Below the pieces are notes generated by a model. It searched no databases. It saw only the letters and a program-made list of their open reading frames with translations, and had not been told where the DNA came from. The position numbers and the translations under genes are program-made. Of a DNA stretch of 64,000 nucleotides, positions 26,108-35,408 are shown piece by piece. Numbering within the stretch: position 1 is the first letter of the stretch; the number at the start of each line of letters is the position of its first letter. The stretch is from Zeaxanthinibacter enoshimensis (GTDB taxonomy: Bacteria > Bacteroidota > Bacteroidia > Flavobacteriales > Flavobacteriaceae), in the NCBI RefSeq assembly GCF_004362865.1, contig NZ_SNYI01000002.1, positions 958,099 to 1,022,098 of the forward strand, in the 5' to 3' direction.

Positions 26108-26499
26108 CTAGCTTCACCCAGCCTGTCTTTCACGTATTCTATTTTGGTCTTTCCATGAGGTTTTGGCTTCCCGTCATCGCCCAGGTTCACCATGATGATC
26201 TGGTCTATGGTCAGGATGGTTACCCGGTTCATCTTATTACGGGCTTCTGCTTTCAGGGTGATCGAACTCTTACCGAAATGCACCACTTCGATACCTATTT
26301 CCACGATATCTCCTTGTTTGGCAGAACTCATAAAGTTGATCTCCGACATATACTTGGTGACTACTTTCCGGTTCTCTAACTGGATAATACTGTACAGTGC
26401 TGCTTCCTCGTCGATCCAGCCCAGTAACCTTCCTCCAAATAACGTTTCATTGGCGTTCAGATCTTCAGGTTTTACCCATTTCCTTGTATGAAATCTCAT
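26104..26499 (-). CDS. Acyl-CoA thioesterase, YciA-like hotdog fold
   Basis: A 131-residue protein with a hotdog domain: NANETLFGGRLLGWIDEEAAL (positions 15-35) contains the loop and the catalytic Asp region used by YciA/BACH-type thioesterases, followed by the conserved VTKYMSEINF strand. The family hydrolyses acyl-CoA to free acid and CoA in the cytoplasm. Its length is typical of the single-domain forms that assemble into hexamers. It is convergent with the dipeptidase and overlaps it by 4 bp. Confidence 0.85.
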   Translation of the reverse strand: MRFHTRKWVKPEDLNANETLFGGRLLGWIDEEAALYSIIQLENRKVVTKYMSEINFMSSAKQGDIVEIGIEVVHFGKSSITLKAEARNKMNRVTILTIDQIIMVNLGDDGKPKPHGKTKIEYVKDRLGEAS

Positions 26500-26638
26500 A
26501 GGTTACTATTTATATCTATTGCCGTAAAGATAGACACGATTATTAAAGTTTGTTAAGATCAATTAAACTTTTCTTAAGGCAGATCCGCCCGATTGATTTA
26601 TTAAATAGCTTTAAATCAACAAACTATTTTCTTGAGCC

Positions 26639-26869
26639 ATGCAAACCGTAGTCAAATATTTTACTGCCGCAATTTTCTCATTTTTCGGATATATCGTCAC
26701 CGGCGATTCTCGCGAAGCTTCTGCAACCAGTCTGAATTCTCCATGGGTAGTAGAGGAGGTCAGGCATTTTTCGCTGCAAAAGGAAGCCAGGATCCGGCAA
26801 CGGGATATACGCCTGATCAATCTTAACCCGGCAGCCAGCAGCAATAGTTGCTCTTCAACTACATGTTGA
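26639..26869 (+). CDS. Small exported protein, unrecognised
   Basis: A 76-residue frame starting MQTVVKYFTAAIFSFFGYIV, a plausible signal or membrane segment, followed by a polar, basic region and a Ser/Cys-rich end (SNSCSSTTC). TAGCTTTA about 30 bp upstream resembles a promoter box, without a clear -33 element. I recognise no family. It overlaps the end of the convergent aldehyde dehydrogenase gene by 11 bp. Reality as a gene is uncertain. Confidence 0.4.
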   Translation: MQTVVKYFTAAIFSFFGYIVTGDSREASATSLNSPWVVEEVRHFSLQKEARIRQRDIRLINLNPAASSNSCSSTTC

Positions 26870-28214
26870 TGTAAACGGTCTTTTTGTTGACGAATTCCTG
26901 TATCCCGTGATGTGATAATTCACGTCCATAACCCGAGGTGTTGACTCCACCAAAGGGCAGCCGGGGATCACTTTTCACTAACTCGTTGATAAACACCGCA
27001 CCTTCGTCGAACAGTGGGATCAGGCGTTCTGCCCGCTCCCGGTCCTGCGTAAAGAGGGATACACCCAGTCCAAATTCGGTAGCATTGGATAATTGTACCG
27101 CTTCGTTTTCATCTTTAAATCGTGTGATCCCGATAGCCGGGCCAAAAGTCTCTTCTTTGAATAAAGGCATATCCTCGCTGACGCGGTCTAATACCGTGGG
27201 TTCAAAATAGGCGCCTTCCCTCCTGCCCCCTGTAAGAATTACTGCTCCCATGGCCTCGGAATCCTTCACCTGTTGTTCCAGCTCTTTGGCCAGGTCTTCC
27301 CTTGCCATAACCCCTATATAGGTATCTTGATCTGCCGGGTCACCGGATTGGAGATTCTTAACTTTCTCCAAAAACGCCTTAGTAAAGTCATCGGCAACTG
27401 CTTCATGCAACAGTAATCGCTTACCTGCGATACAGCTTTGGCCGGTATTCTGGAAGCGTGCCTGGATACAAGTGTCTATTGCCGAATCAAGTTCTGCATC
27501 TTCAAATACTACCAGGGCATTACTTCCCCCCAGTTCCAGTACTGATTTCTTTATTTCTTTGCCGGCTATTGCTGCCACTGAGGACCCGGCCGGTTTACTA
27601 CCCGTAAGGGTCACCGCCTTAACTACAGGATCTTTAAGTATGGTCTCTATAGCATCACTACCCACCACCAGGTGTTGGAAACAGCCTTCGGGGAATCCTG
27701 CTCTTCTGAAAACACGACTGATCATTTCTGCAGATTTCATCACATTAGAAGCGTGTTTTAATAGCCCGACATTCCCGGCCATTAAAGCGGGTGCTGCAAA
27801 CCTGAAGACCTGCCAGAAGGGGTAATTCCACGGCATGATGGCGAGAACCACACCCAGGGGTTCATAACGGACATAGCTTTTACCGGCATCAGTTTCTATG
27901 AGCTCGTCTGACAGATGATCTGCTGCATTCTCCGCGTAATATTCGCATACCCATGTACATTTTTCTATCTCCGCGATCGCCTGGGATATCGGTTTTCCCA
28001 TTTCCTCGCAAATTGTTCGGGCATATTCTTGTTTGTTTTTCTCCAGTTCTGCCGCTGCTTTCAACAGGAGTGCCGATCTGTCAGGAAACGATTCCTTTTT
28101 CCATTTTCGGGCAGCTTGGTCCGCGCGTTTTATGAACTCCTTAATATCCTTTTCCGATAATTCTTCAAATTCGTAGAGTACTTTGTTATTGTAGGGGTTG
28201 ACCGACTTTTTCAT
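26859..28214 (-). CDS. NAD(P)-dependent aldehyde dehydrogenase, succinate-semialdehyde type
   Basis: A 451-residue aldehyde dehydrogenase of the short type without an N-terminal extension. Cofactor segment MPWNYPFWQV (about 127-136), Lys in LLKHASN, the Glu motif LELGGSNALVV (about 225-235) with the catalytic Glu, and NTGQSCIAGKR with the nucleophilic Cys (about 260) are all present. The overall pattern (start MKKSVNPYNNKVL, end GIQEFVNKKTVYI) matches succinate-semialdehyde dehydrogenases of the Sad/GabD2 branch, which feed 4-aminobutyrate carbon to succinate. Substrate is inferred from similarity only. Monocistronic. Confidence 0.88.
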   Translation of the reverse strand: MKKSVNPYNNKVLYEFEELSEKDIKEFIKRADQAARKWKKESFPDRSALLLKAAAELEKNKQEYARTICEEMGKPISQAIAEIEKCTWVCEYYAENAADHLSDELIETDAGKSYVRYEPLGVVLAIMPWNYPFWQVFRFAAPALMAGNVGLLKHASNVMKSAEMISRVFRRAGFPEGCFQHLVVGSDAIETILKDPVVKAVTLTGSKPAGSSVAAIAGKEIKKSVLELGGSNALVVFEDAELDSAIDTCIQARFQNTGQSCIAGKRLLLHEAVADDFTKAFLEKVKNLQSGDPADQDTYIGVMAREDLAKELEQQVKDSEAMGAVILTGGRREGAYFEPTVLDRVSEDMPLFKEETFGPAIGITRFKDENEAVQLSNATEFGLGVSLFTQDRERAERLIPLFDEGAVFINELVKSDPRLPFGGVNTSGYGRELSHHGIQEFVNKKTVYINM

Positions 28215-28401
28215 ATAGATTTTTTATTTTCTTAAAGATAACAAGCTAATACTCCATGTTTGTTGGCTTCCGTGATGATTTTTAATTCAATCCCTGCCGG
28301 GCATATCAACTAGGCGCTAAACTGTTCATAAAGCAGTTAAAAACTAATCGCCCCCCGGCCATCTCGGGCCCATATTCTCTCTAATTTTAAGAAAACTACC
28401 T

Positions 28402-28812
28402 GTGATGAACAATAGATCAACCGATCTCCTGCGATTCCGTCCAGAGATTCCCTCCGCAAGAATTAACCCGAACATGAGTGATGACGAACGATTTCAGAAT
28501 GTAACCCTGAGACCCATCATCAAATTCCAGAACCAGCTGCTGCTCGCTGCTTTCAAGAATTATATAGCGAAGCACAAGAATGGTTTTTATGAACTGTCTG
28601 TAGAGCGCAGGCTGGAATACATAGACAATGCTATCCACAAGGATATAAAATTCCGGAATTCGCTTAAAGGAATGGTCATTGGTCAGTTCACCGTGGAAGA
28701 ATACGAAATATATATTCTGAATTCCTCCGCATTAAACAAACGGATGATGAACATGGTCATTGAACGACTTAAAGACCAGGTCCAGGTCTTTGAATTGGTT
28801 CCTTTACTTTAA
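28402..28812 (+). CDS. Conserved hypothetical protein, 136 aa
   Basis: A 136-residue soluble protein that I cannot place in a named family. It is mostly helical with a basic centre (SVERRLEYIDNAIHKDIKFRNSLKGMVIGQF) and has neither a signal peptide nor Cys pairs. The end, MNMVIERLKDQVQVFELVPLL, looks like a folded C-terminal strand-helix-strand. The first 24 residues are probably flexible; an in-frame Met at residue 25 is an alternative start. It stands alone; its 3' end overlaps the convergent DUF2461 gene by 9 bp. Confidence 0.75.
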   Translation: MMNNRSTDLLRFRPEIPSARINPNMSDDERFQNVTLRPIIKFQNQLLLAAFKNYIAKHKNGFYELSVERRLEYIDNAIHKDIKFRNSLKGMVIGQFTVEEYEIYILNSSALNKRMMNMVIERLKDQVQVFELVPLL

Positions 28813-29484
28813 CAAGGATTCTCCATTCAGATCCGTGGTGAGAATATCACTCATCAGGTCAAAATAAGGTCTTATGGCTTTAAAGGAATCGTTGGCTTCA
28901 TCAATAAAGCCGGGAGCCATAACTTCTTTGTCTGAGAATTTCCGAACAAATATGAACTGCTTTTTGCGGATCAGATCAATATCGGGGTGTTCCCGGTCAA
29001 ACCCTTTAGGTGCCGTCTTTAGTTCCTCGCCCTCTATACTCCCCCATTTATCACTGAGCCCGGGGGCTGTTATGGTCTCACGGAATTCGGCAGCATCGCG
29101 TTCCAGTTCTTTCCTGATCCGCAGCAGGTCTTCCTTGTTGGGCTCCCAGAAACCGGCGGCTATAAAGGTCTCCTCTGGTTTTAACCGCAGGTAGTACCCA
29201 CCTCGCCTGTGTTCTCCTGCCCTGGCAAAGGAACCGGCAAAATGCGTTTTATAGGGAGTCTTGTCCTGGGAAAAGCGCACATCGCGGTATATCCTGAACA
29301 TTTTCAGTTTTTCGATCTCATCGTGCATTTTCATTTTCTCAAGTAATGCATTATAGAAATCCTTTACAGAAGTCTCTATTGCTTTGAATTCCTTTTTGTG
29401 TTCCGTGAACCATTCCCGGTTATTTTTCTCCCCCAAACGCTGCAGGAAACTGAAGGATTCCCGGGGGACTTTAGCGTTACTCAT
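28804..29484 (-). CDS. DUF2461 (TIGR02453) family protein
   Basis: A 226-residue protein with the marks of the DUF2461 family: FLQRLGEKNNREWFTEHKKEF at residues 13-33, the core RIYRDVRFSQDKTPYKTHF (about 64-82) and GGYYLRLKPEETFIAAGF (about 94-111). Members occur across bacteria and fungi, and no biochemical role is established to my knowledge. It is single and convergent with the preceding hypothetical gene. Confidence 0.9.
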   Translation of the reverse strand: MSNAKVPRESFSFLQRLGEKNNREWFTEHKKEFKAIETSVKDFYNALLEKMKMHDEIEKLKMFRIYRDVRFSQDKTPYKTHFAGSFARAGEHRRGGYYLRLKPEETFIAAGFWEPNKEDLLRIRKELERDAAEFRETITAPGLSDKWGSIEGEELKTAPKGFDREHPDIDLIRKKQFIFVRKFSDKEVMAPGFIDEANDSFKAIRPYFDLMSDILTTDLNGESLLK

Positions 29485-29560
29485 ACCACAAATTTTATCC
29501 TATTTAGTTTAAAGTTAACCATTTTAGAGAGCCTTCTTTTTATTAATTGGTTAATTTTGA

Positions 29561-30370
29561 ATGATAAAAGGTAATATGGATAAGGATGATATAGTCCGTA
29601 AAATAAAGGACCACAAGAAACAACCCAATCTTCGTTTTCGCCTGAAGACGGAGGTCGAGAAATTTTCCAATAAGCTCTTTCTATGTCTCTTTGACATGGA
29701 GACACCGGTGGAGCCCTCCCTTCTTGAACTGGAAGCGCAATTCACCTCCCTTGCTGAACTGGCTTGCTGGGACCCGGAAAATTCCTGCAAGGAACTGTGG
29801 GGACAATACCTGGAGAAATTACCCGTCATCCTTGAAAAACTTAACCTGGATGCGGAGGCTATCGCTGATTGCGATCCGGCTTCCCTGTCCCTGGAAGAGG
29901 TCTATATGGCTTATCCCGGGTTCTATGCCATTGCTATTTACAGGCTGGCACATGAACTCTATAATTTCGGATTCCCCCTGGTCCCCAGGCTTATGACAGA
30001 ATACGCCCACAGTAAGACCGGGGTTGATATTAACCCGGGGGCACGCATTGGGAATTCGTTCTTTATTGATCACGCCACGGGAGTGGTAATCGGCGAAACC
30101 GCTGTAATAAGGGATCATGTGAAGATATACCAGGGAGTTACCCTCGGGGCTTTGTACGTGGCAAAGAATCTTGAAAAGACCAAACGGCATCCCACCATCG
30201 AAAACAATGTTACAATATATGCTAATGCCACCATATTAGGCGGCAATACCATCATCGGGGAAAATTCAATCATCGGGGGAAATGCTTGGATTACCTCTTC
30301 GGTCCCGCCAAATTCTACGGTATTTCATACCCCGGAAATTAAAATTAAAACGCTTCCCAATGTCCCATAA
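29561..30370 (+). CDS. cysE: Serine O-acetyltransferase
   Basis: A 269-residue left-handed beta-helix acetyltransferase making O-acetyl-L-serine from serine and acetyl-CoA, the first step of cysteine synthesis. The N-terminal helical part (1-135) precedes the hexapeptide repeats: [21 protein letters not shown] with the catalytic His pair region, [20 protein letters not shown], and [14 protein letters not shown]. The length and N-terminal domain are like the EpsC/SATase branch. An ATG at 29576 is an alternative start. The cysM start codon lies inside its last codons, an 11-bp overlap that points to coupled translation. Confidence 0.93.
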   Translation: MIKGNMDKDDIVRKIKDHKKQPNLRFRLKTEVEKFSNKLFLCLFDMETPVEPSLLELEAQFTSLAELACWDPENSCKELWGQYLEKLPVILEKLNLDAEAIADCDPASLSLEEVYMAYPGFYAIAIYRLAHELYNFGFPLVPRLMTEYAHSKTGVDINPGARIGNSFFIDHATGVVIGETAVIRDHVKIYQGVTLGALYVAKNLEKTKRHPTIENNVTIYANATILGGNTIIGENSIIGGNAWITSSVPPNSTVFHTPEIKIKTLPNVP

Positions 30371-31244
30371 TCTGACCGACCTGATCGGGAATACCCCGCT
30401 TGTTCTTTCGAGCCACCTGAATCCCAATAAGAACGTTAAATTATTCTTCAAACTGGAGGGACAAAATCCCGGCGGAAGTGTAAAAGACCGGGCGGCTTTG
30501 TTTATGATCAGGAATGGCCTGGAACGAGGTACCATTAGCAGGGAATCCAAGCTTATTGAGGCTACAAGTGGTAATACCGGGATAGCACTCGCCATGATCG
30601 CCGGTATTTATGGATTACAAATAGAACTGGTTATGCCGGAGAATGCCACTAAAGAACGGGTACAGACCATGAGGGCCTATGGAGCAAAAGTAACCCTTAC
30701 TTCCTCGGATACAGGGATCGAAGGTGCCCGCGATTATGCAGAAGCCAAGGCCAAAGAACCGGGTTATTTCATGTTGAATCAATTCGCAAACGATGATAAC
30801 TGGCGTGCCCATTATAACACCACAGGGCCGGAGATCTGGGAAGGTACCCAGGGAAAAGTGACTCATTTTGTTTCCTCCATGGGTACTACAGGTACCATCA
30901 TGGGAACTTCGACATATCTTAAAGAAAAAAATCCCGCTATCCAGATCGTAGGTGTTCAGCCCACTGAAAATTCGAGTATCCCGGGAATAAGGAGATGGCC
31001 GGAGGCTTACCTGCCAAAGATCTACGACCCCCGGAAAGTTGACCGGATACTGGATGTCAGCGAATCTGATGCCCGGAAAATGGCGAACGTTCTTGCCGCC
31101 AAAGAAGGCATCTTCGCAGGAATGAGCAGCGGGGGCGCAACCGAGGCTGCTCTTAGACTCGCTAAAGAATTAGATCATGGTGTGATCGTCAGTATTATCT
31201 GTGACCGAGGGGACCGCTATCTTTCTTCCGACCTATTCCAATAA
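30360..31244 (+). CDS. cysM: Cysteine synthase B-type, PLP enzyme
   Basis: A 294-residue O-acetylserine sulfhydrylase. The start at 30360 ([15 protein letters not shown]) matches the family; longer in-frame starts overlap cysE without added similarity. The PLP Lys is in GGSVKDRAA (about residue 42), the substrate loop is [10 protein letters not shown], and the cofactor phosphate loop is [11 protein letters not shown]. The pattern fits CysM more than CysK. It joins sulfide (or thiosulfate) to O-acetylserine supplied by the overlapping cysE, so the two genes form the cysteine pathway's last two steps. A strong terminator follows. Confidence 0.93.
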   Translation: MSHNLTDLIGNTPLVLSSHLNPNKNVKLFFKLEGQNPGGSVKDRAALFMIRNGLERGTISRESKLIEATSGNTGIALAMIAGIYGLQIELVMPENATKERVQTMRAYGAKVTLTSSDTGIEGARDYAEAKAKEPGYFMLNQFANDDNWRAHYNTTGPEIWEGTQGKVTHFVSSMGTTGTIMGTSTYLKEKNPAIQIVGVQPTENSSIPGIRRWPEAYLPKIYDPRKVDRILDVSESDARKMANVLAAKEGIFAGMSSGGATEAALRLAKELDHGVIVSIICDRGDRYLSSDLFQ

Positions 31245-31276
31245 AAAAAAAGAGCACAAATTGTGCTCTTTTTTTC
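31243..31276 (+). terminator. Bidirectional terminator after cysM
   Basis: A GAGCACAA/TTGTGCTC palindrome at 31252-31268 is flanked by a run of nine A before and seven T after. It serves cysM rightward and the secreted hypothetical gene (ending at 31305) leftward. Confidence 0.9.
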
Positions 31277-31304
31277 GGTTGATTCTCTCTAAGTTAACCA
31301 GCTA

Positions 31305-31898
31305 TTATTTCTCTGATTTCTTCGTGTTATCATTGTTGCTTAGGGAATCGAGATCTTCATAGGTCTCGATGAAGAATTCAACTTCTTTCCCATTCTTATC
31401 GGTAAATACGTAAGAATCCTTGTTGTCCGAGGAATTATCTTTGGCTATATGCTGATCTTCCAGGATCTCCAGGTTTTCACCGTTTTCCAGTGCGACAAGA
31501 ATCTCGTCCTTATCACTGATCAGGACAAAATCTGAGGTTGCACTTGCATCATAGCGAAATTTGATTCGCTCATCATATGCATCATCCGCATCATTATCTA
31601 TCTCAACGGTTTTCATCACCTGCTTCTTAGGCAGTACCCTTTCCTGGTTTATATCGTTGCTGTCTTTATCGGCCAGCATAACCGCCATTTTTTTCTCGGT
31701 ACTGATCTTTACTGAGTTTTTAATGACCTCGTTATTCCTCCACAACTTATATGTTTTTTTGGTGGTCTCAGATGCTATTTCCTCCTGCTGATCCATCGTG
31801 GATTTCTCAGGGTTTTCCTGCGCATTCATAGTGAAAGCAGTAACGGAAAATGCTCCGGTCATTAAAAGGGCTAATCTAATATTTTTGAAATTTTTCAT
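31305..31898 (-). CDS. Exported acidic protein of unknown function
   Basis: A 197-residue protein with a signal peptide ending near FTMNAQ. The mature chain is rich in Asp, Glu, Lys and Asn, lacks Cys, and has the pattern of beta strands separated by charged loops (FVLISDKDEILVALENGENL, DSYVFTDKNGKEVEFFIETY). No family is recognised. It is probably periplasmic. The gene lies 79 bp downstream of dps on the same strand and might be cotranscribed with it. Confidence 0.75.
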   Translation of the reverse strand: MKNFKNIRLALLMTGAFSVTAFTMNAQENPEKSTMDQQEEIASETTKKTYKLWRNNEVIKNSVKISTEKKMAVMLADKDSNDINQERVLPKKQVMKTVEIDNDADDAYDERIKFRYDASATSDFVLISDKDEILVALENGENLEILEDQHIAKDNSSDNKDSYVFTDKNGKEVEFFIETYEDLDSLSNNDNTKKSEK

Positions 31899-31977
31899 TT
31901 GTTTTGTTTTAGGATTAAAAATTAATTAACATTCATCTGCTTGCCGCTCAAGGCAAGGCTCCAGGCCTTTCAGTACA

Positions 31978-32481
31978 TCACTTGACAAGTTCAGCACTGT
32001 TCAGGCGCTCTTCATTCTTTTTATTCCATGCATCCAGCATCCAGCTGGTTTTTTCTAATTCTCGTATATAGGCACCTATCAGATCTATGGTACCTTCATC
32101 TTGTATGCCATCTGCTTCCGAGATGACCTTGGACATTTGTTTGAGTAAAATTCCATGGGCTTCCAAGATCTCATCCACCATTTGGGTATCTGTCAGATCC
32201 CTTGCACTTTCCTCGATGTTAGAGGTTTTTAAATACTCCGTGTAATTACTCATCGGGTGGTACCTCAGGGTCAGGATACGCTCGGCGATCTCATCGATCT
32301 TTATACGGGCATCGGAATATAATTCTTCAAATTTCTCGTGAAGATCAAAAAAGTTCTTACCCAGTATGTTCCAGTGAAAATTGCGTAATTTCTGGTAATA
32401 CAGATGGTAATCTGCCAGGAGGGTATTAAGTTCCACCACTACCGGCAATAATTTATCTTCGTTGATATTTAAATAATTCAT
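31978..32481 (-). CDS. dps: Dps-family ferritin-like DNA-protection protein
   Basis: A 167-residue Dps protein. The intersubunit ferroxidase ligands are visible: His in NFHWNILG (about 35), His in FFDLHEKFEELYSDA (about 47), Asp in that helix, and Asp/Glu in IDEIAERI (about 62-66). The family forms 12-mers that oxidise and store iron using hydrogen peroxide and protect DNA under stress. The N-terminal tail is short and not Lys-rich, so direct DNA binding is uncertain. A long leader with several hairpins and an unusual promoter lies upstream. Confidence 0.93.
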   Translation of the reverse strand: MNYLNINEDKLLPVVVELNTLLADYHLYYQKLRNFHWNILGKNFFDLHEKFEELYSDARIKIDEIAERILTLRYHPMSNYTEYLKTSNIEESARDLTDTQMVDEILEAHGILLKQMSKVISEADGIQDEGTIDLIGAYIRELEKTSWMLDAWNKKNEERLNSAELVK

Positions 32482-32551
32482 CGTTCTTTCTTAGCTGTTT
32501 TAATTCAATAAGTACGTGAAAACTATGCTATGAATAGGAGATCGTGCATAG

Positions 32552-32642
32552 TGGTCATATAAGACCTTGCGAAATGTGGCAGGATGCCAGAAACCTTTCT
32601 TGGTTCCGGGGCTTGCAACCCCTTGTGATCTCCAATAAATAC
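32552..32642 (-). ncRNA. Candidate structured leader RNA of dps
   Basis: Read leftward from about 32642, four hairpins stand almost side by side: GGGG/CCCC (32608-32611 with 32619-32622), GGAACC/GGTTTC (32602-32607 with 32590-32595), TGGCA/TGCCA (32577-32581 with 32585-32589) and GGTC/GACC (32553-32556 with 32563-32566). The transcript would carry a leader of about 160 nt before the dps start at 32481. It matches no riboswitch that I know. It may affect mRNA stability or bind a small RNA. Confidence 0.4.
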
Positions 32643-32648
32643 ACTAGT

Positions 32649-32676
32649 AATATAAGGCTGAGAGAGGCTAAGTCAA
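32649..32676 (-). promoter_or_regulatory. TTGACT-16-TATATT promoter-like element upstream of dps
   Basis: Read leftward, TTGACT (complement of 32671-32676) and TATATT (complement of 32649-32654) are 16 bp apart. This resembles a classical sigma-70 promoter of other phyla rather than the Bacteroidetes TTTG/TAnnTTTG form, so its use in vivo is uncertain. Confidence 0.35.
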
Positions 32677-32726
32677 GGGATTTAACGGCCTTTAACCCTA
32701 ATTCACGAATCTTAACATAATGAATG

Positions 32727-33836
32727 TTAAATCCAGCGTTTTTTCTTAAAGAAAATTAACATCCCAACCAGGATAATAAGCATCAGGGCAAGCACTACGG
32801 AATAACCATATCGCCAGTTGAGTTCGGGCATATATTCAAAATTCATCCCATAAATACCGGCGATAAAGGTTAAAGGAATAAAGATAGAGGCCATAATCGT
32901 CAGTACTTTCATCACCTCGTTCATTTTGTTGCTAACACTGGTCATATACATTTCCATCAGGCTGATAGACATTTCCCTGTATATCTGGAGGGTTTCATTT
33001 ATTTCGATACAATGATCCAGGGCATCCCGGAGGTACAACCTCGTATCTTTAGAGATCATCGGGTTATCCGTTTCAATAAGGCGGTGAATCATTTCCTTAA
33101 CCGGGAAGATCCATTTATGCATTCGGATCACTTCCTTTTTCAGTTCCTGAATCTTACGTGCCGTATCGGGTTTGGGGTCGTAATAGACTTCATCTTCAAG
33201 GGTGTCAATTCGTTCAAATATGTTTTCCGAGACTTCAAAATAACTGTCCACAACCGCATCGATCAGTGCAAAGAACAGGTAATCTGCACCCTTAGCCCGT
33301 ATCTTCCCAGTCCTGTTGCGCAACCTTTCCCTGACACCGTTAAAAACGTCACCTTTCAGCTCCTGGAACACCAGGACATTATGTTTAAACAGCGTAAGAG
33401 CAATATGTTCCACCACCAATTGCTGGTTATCATCCAGGTAGAGCATCTTAAAGACCCCGAAGATATAATTATCGTACTCATCGATCTTAGGCCGCTGCTG
33501 GGTATTTATCGCATCTTCCAGTGCGAGGTTGTTGATCTCGAATTTCTTTCCAAGATCTTCGATAAATTTTTCGTCGCTGATCCCAATAATATCGATCCAG
33601 GAATTGGTATTGCTATCTCTTTGTTTCTCCAGTTCTGTCATGGACGCCAGGGAGTATTCCTGCAGGTGATCCCAATTATACTCCATGATATTCACTGAAC
33701 TGGCCATTCCCTCGCGATCCCCTACATAGATAATAGCCCCGGGTTGTTTTCCTTTTTTCTGGGCGATTTTTCTCGGTCTGATGGCCCTGGTCTTGATATT
33801 TAATTTCCGCCTGATCTTTCGCTTGGTCATGGACAA
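32727..33836 (-). CDS. corA: CorA-type divalent cation transporter
   Basis: A 369-residue CorA/MIT channel protein. The N-terminal cytoplasmic alpha-beta domain and long stalk helix (about 190-300) are followed by two C-terminal membrane helices (about 309-330 and 343-362), with the GMN signature in GIYGMNFEYMPEL between them and a basic end KKKRWI. It takes up magnesium or cobalt, or exports zinc, as a pentamer. The first 35 residues are basic and probably flexible. It lies 35 bp downstream of truA and may share its transcript. Confidence 0.92.
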   Translation of the reverse strand: MSMTKRKIRRKLNIKTRAIRPRKIAQKKGKQPGAIIYVGDREGMASSVNIMEYNWDHLQEYSLASMTELEKQRDSNTNSWIDIIGISDEKFIEDLGKKFEINNLALEDAINTQQRPKIDEYDNYIFGVFKMLYLDDNQQLVVEHIALTLFKHNVLVFQELKGDVFNGVRERLRNRTGKIRAKGADYLFFALIDAVVDSYFEVSENIFERIDTLEDEVYYDPKPDTARKIQELKKEVIRMHKWIFPVKEMIHRLIETDNPMISKDTRLYLRDALDHCIEINETLQIYREMSISLMEMYMTSVSNKMNEVMKVLTIMASIFIPLTFIAGIYGMNFEYMPELNWRYGYSVVLALMLIILVGMLIFFKKKRWI

Positions 33837-33871
33837 TAGTTTTTATAAAGATAAAAAAGTCGGTCTTGTTT

Positions 33872-34648
33872 TTACCCGAATTCTAAATGGTTTAGTGCTA
33901 ACCCTGATCCGGGTGCCACGTATGTCCAGCGAGTATCATTCCCAGGTTCCAAAGATGCTCTTACCTGGTCCAGGCTTATGTTTCCACGCCCTAGTTCTAT
34001 TAAAGCTCCCATGATCATCCTGACCTGGTACCTCATGAATCCCTCTGCCCTGATCTGCAAAAGGTAGGACTGCTCAGGAAAAAAACTGGCTTGCCAGCGG
34101 GTATTTAAAGCTAGCTCACATAGGGTAACCGTCCTGTTAGGATCCTTAAGTCCTTTTTGTTTTACGGTATAAGCACTAAAATCATGGGTGCCGACAAACA
34201 AGGAGGCTGCACTGATCATCAGAGGAATATCCAGTTGTTCGTGGATACAAGCCATAATGGGAGCACAGAAAGGATGGATCTTTTGTCCTGTAGAGAAGAG
34301 ATAGGTATATTCCTTGATGCTGCTGTCTTTTATTATGTTGAATTCTGTGGGAACCGAGCTGATATCCAGAGCACGAATATCCGGGGGCAGGTTGCGGTTA
34401 AACAAGCTGATAAATTCCTCCCCATCCATATGAAGTTCTTCATCCAGGTAAAGGGCAACGGCAGCGGCCAGTGCTGAGACCTTGGCATCCGTGCGACCGG
34501 CTGCCAACACCCTGAAAGGGATATCCCCGAGTATAAATTTGAGGGTTTTTCTCACCATTCCTTCAACCGTTTTCTGCCCGGGCTGCCGCTGCCACCCACT
34601 ATAGCGGAAACCGAGATATTGCATACGGATGACATACTGGTACTTCAT
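33872..34648 (-). CDS. truA: tRNA pseudouridine synthase TruA-type
   Basis: A 258-residue pseudouridine synthase. The catalytic Asp lies in AAGRTDAKVSALA (about residues 49-61), where most TruA proteins read GRTDAGVHA, so the Gly-Val-His after the Asp is changed to Lys-Val-Ser. Other TruA blocks are present: YLGFRYSGWQRQP near the start, FNIIKDSS, and FLRYQVRMI-like FMRYQVRMIMGAL near the end. It would convert uridines 38-40 of the anticodon arm. The changed motif suggests a Bacteroidetes-specific paralogue rather than the canonical enzyme. Confidence 0.85.
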   Translation of the reverse strand: MKYQYVIRMQYLGFRYSGWQRQPGQKTVEGMVRKTLKFILGDIPFRVLAAGRTDAKVSALAAAVALYLDEELHMDGEEFISLFNRNLPPDIRALDISSVPTEFNIIKDSSIKEYTYLFSTGQKIHPFCAPIMACIHEQLDIPLMISAASLFVGTHDFSAYTVKQKGLKDPNRTVTLCELALNTRWQASFFPEQSYLLQIRAEGFMRYQVRMIMGALIELGRGNISLDQVRASLEPGNDTRWTYVAPGSGLALNHLEFG

Positions 34649-34885
34649 AATTCACAAGCTGGGGTTGTCCTATCTTTTTTCATGACTTGGTGATAAGAAT
34701 ATAGATTATTTTTTATATTAGATTCCTGGATTGTTGAAAGTAAAGCATTATCTTCTTTCACACCGTATGCCAAGCGGTTCACAACATGGAACCTAAATTT
34801 TTAAAATTTGTAAAATAAAGAAAAACACACTCCGTTTTATCCCCATCGAAGGCTGTTCGAACATACACAATTTTTCAGTTGTCTT

Positions 34886-35368
34886 ATGCAATACCTTTAC
34901 TCGATTCTTAGTTGGAAACGATGTTTAATACTTTCAGTCGGAGTGTTGTCATCTCTGATTATCCTGAATTTTTATGGATTATACTCCAACAGGTTTTACC
35001 TCTTTAAACCGGATAATTATATTTTTCCAATCCTGAGCCTTCTTCATTTCACCTTCCTGTATGTCTTCTGGTTCAAGATCAAAGAACGCGAATACCCGGA
35101 TCCGCGCATGCGGAACCTGGAATACGCCTTGTACGTAATCTTCGTAATTTACATCTTCAACACTGTAAAAACTGTGAATACCCTGATTAGTTCCGGGGAG
35201 TTTGCAGATCACCTGATACCCGCCACCTTTTACCCTGTTGGTGCTGTCATCATTGGACTGCAGTTGCTGCTACTCATCCTTACCCTGCTCACTTTTGGTC
35301 ACAGAAAGCGGCTGATCGGTGATTATAAGACCGATTACCTCGATGATCACCTGGAGCCCTGGGATTAA
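34886..35368 (+). CDS. Small integral membrane protein, unrecognised
   Basis: A 160-residue protein with four likely membrane helices at about 12-30, 44-62, 79-97 and 112-137, and a charged C-terminal tail KTDYLDDHLEPWD. It matches no named family that I know. It stands alone, divergent from truA across 237 bp in which I see nothing but AT-rich sequence. A hairpin terminator follows its stop. Confidence 0.7.
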   Translation: MQYLYSILSWKRCLILSVGVLSSLIILNFYGLYSNRFYLFKPDNYIFPILSLLHFTFLYVFWFKIKEREYPDPRMRNLEYALYVIFVIYIFNTVKTVNTLISSGEFADHLIPATFYPVGAVIIGLQLLLLILTLLTFGHRKRLIGDYKTDYLDDHLEPWD

Positions 35369-35393
35369 AAAACCCGGCCAGAGACCGGGTTTA
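35366..35393 (-). terminator. Terminator between two convergent genes
   Basis: AACCCGG (35371-35377) pairs with CCGGGTT (35385-35391). Read leftward it ends in six T, so it is the terminator of the AAA ATPase operon; the rightward T run is shorter (TTTAT) but it may also serve the membrane-protein gene. Confidence 0.8.
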
Positions 35394-35408
35394 TAAAGAT
35401 GGCTACTG

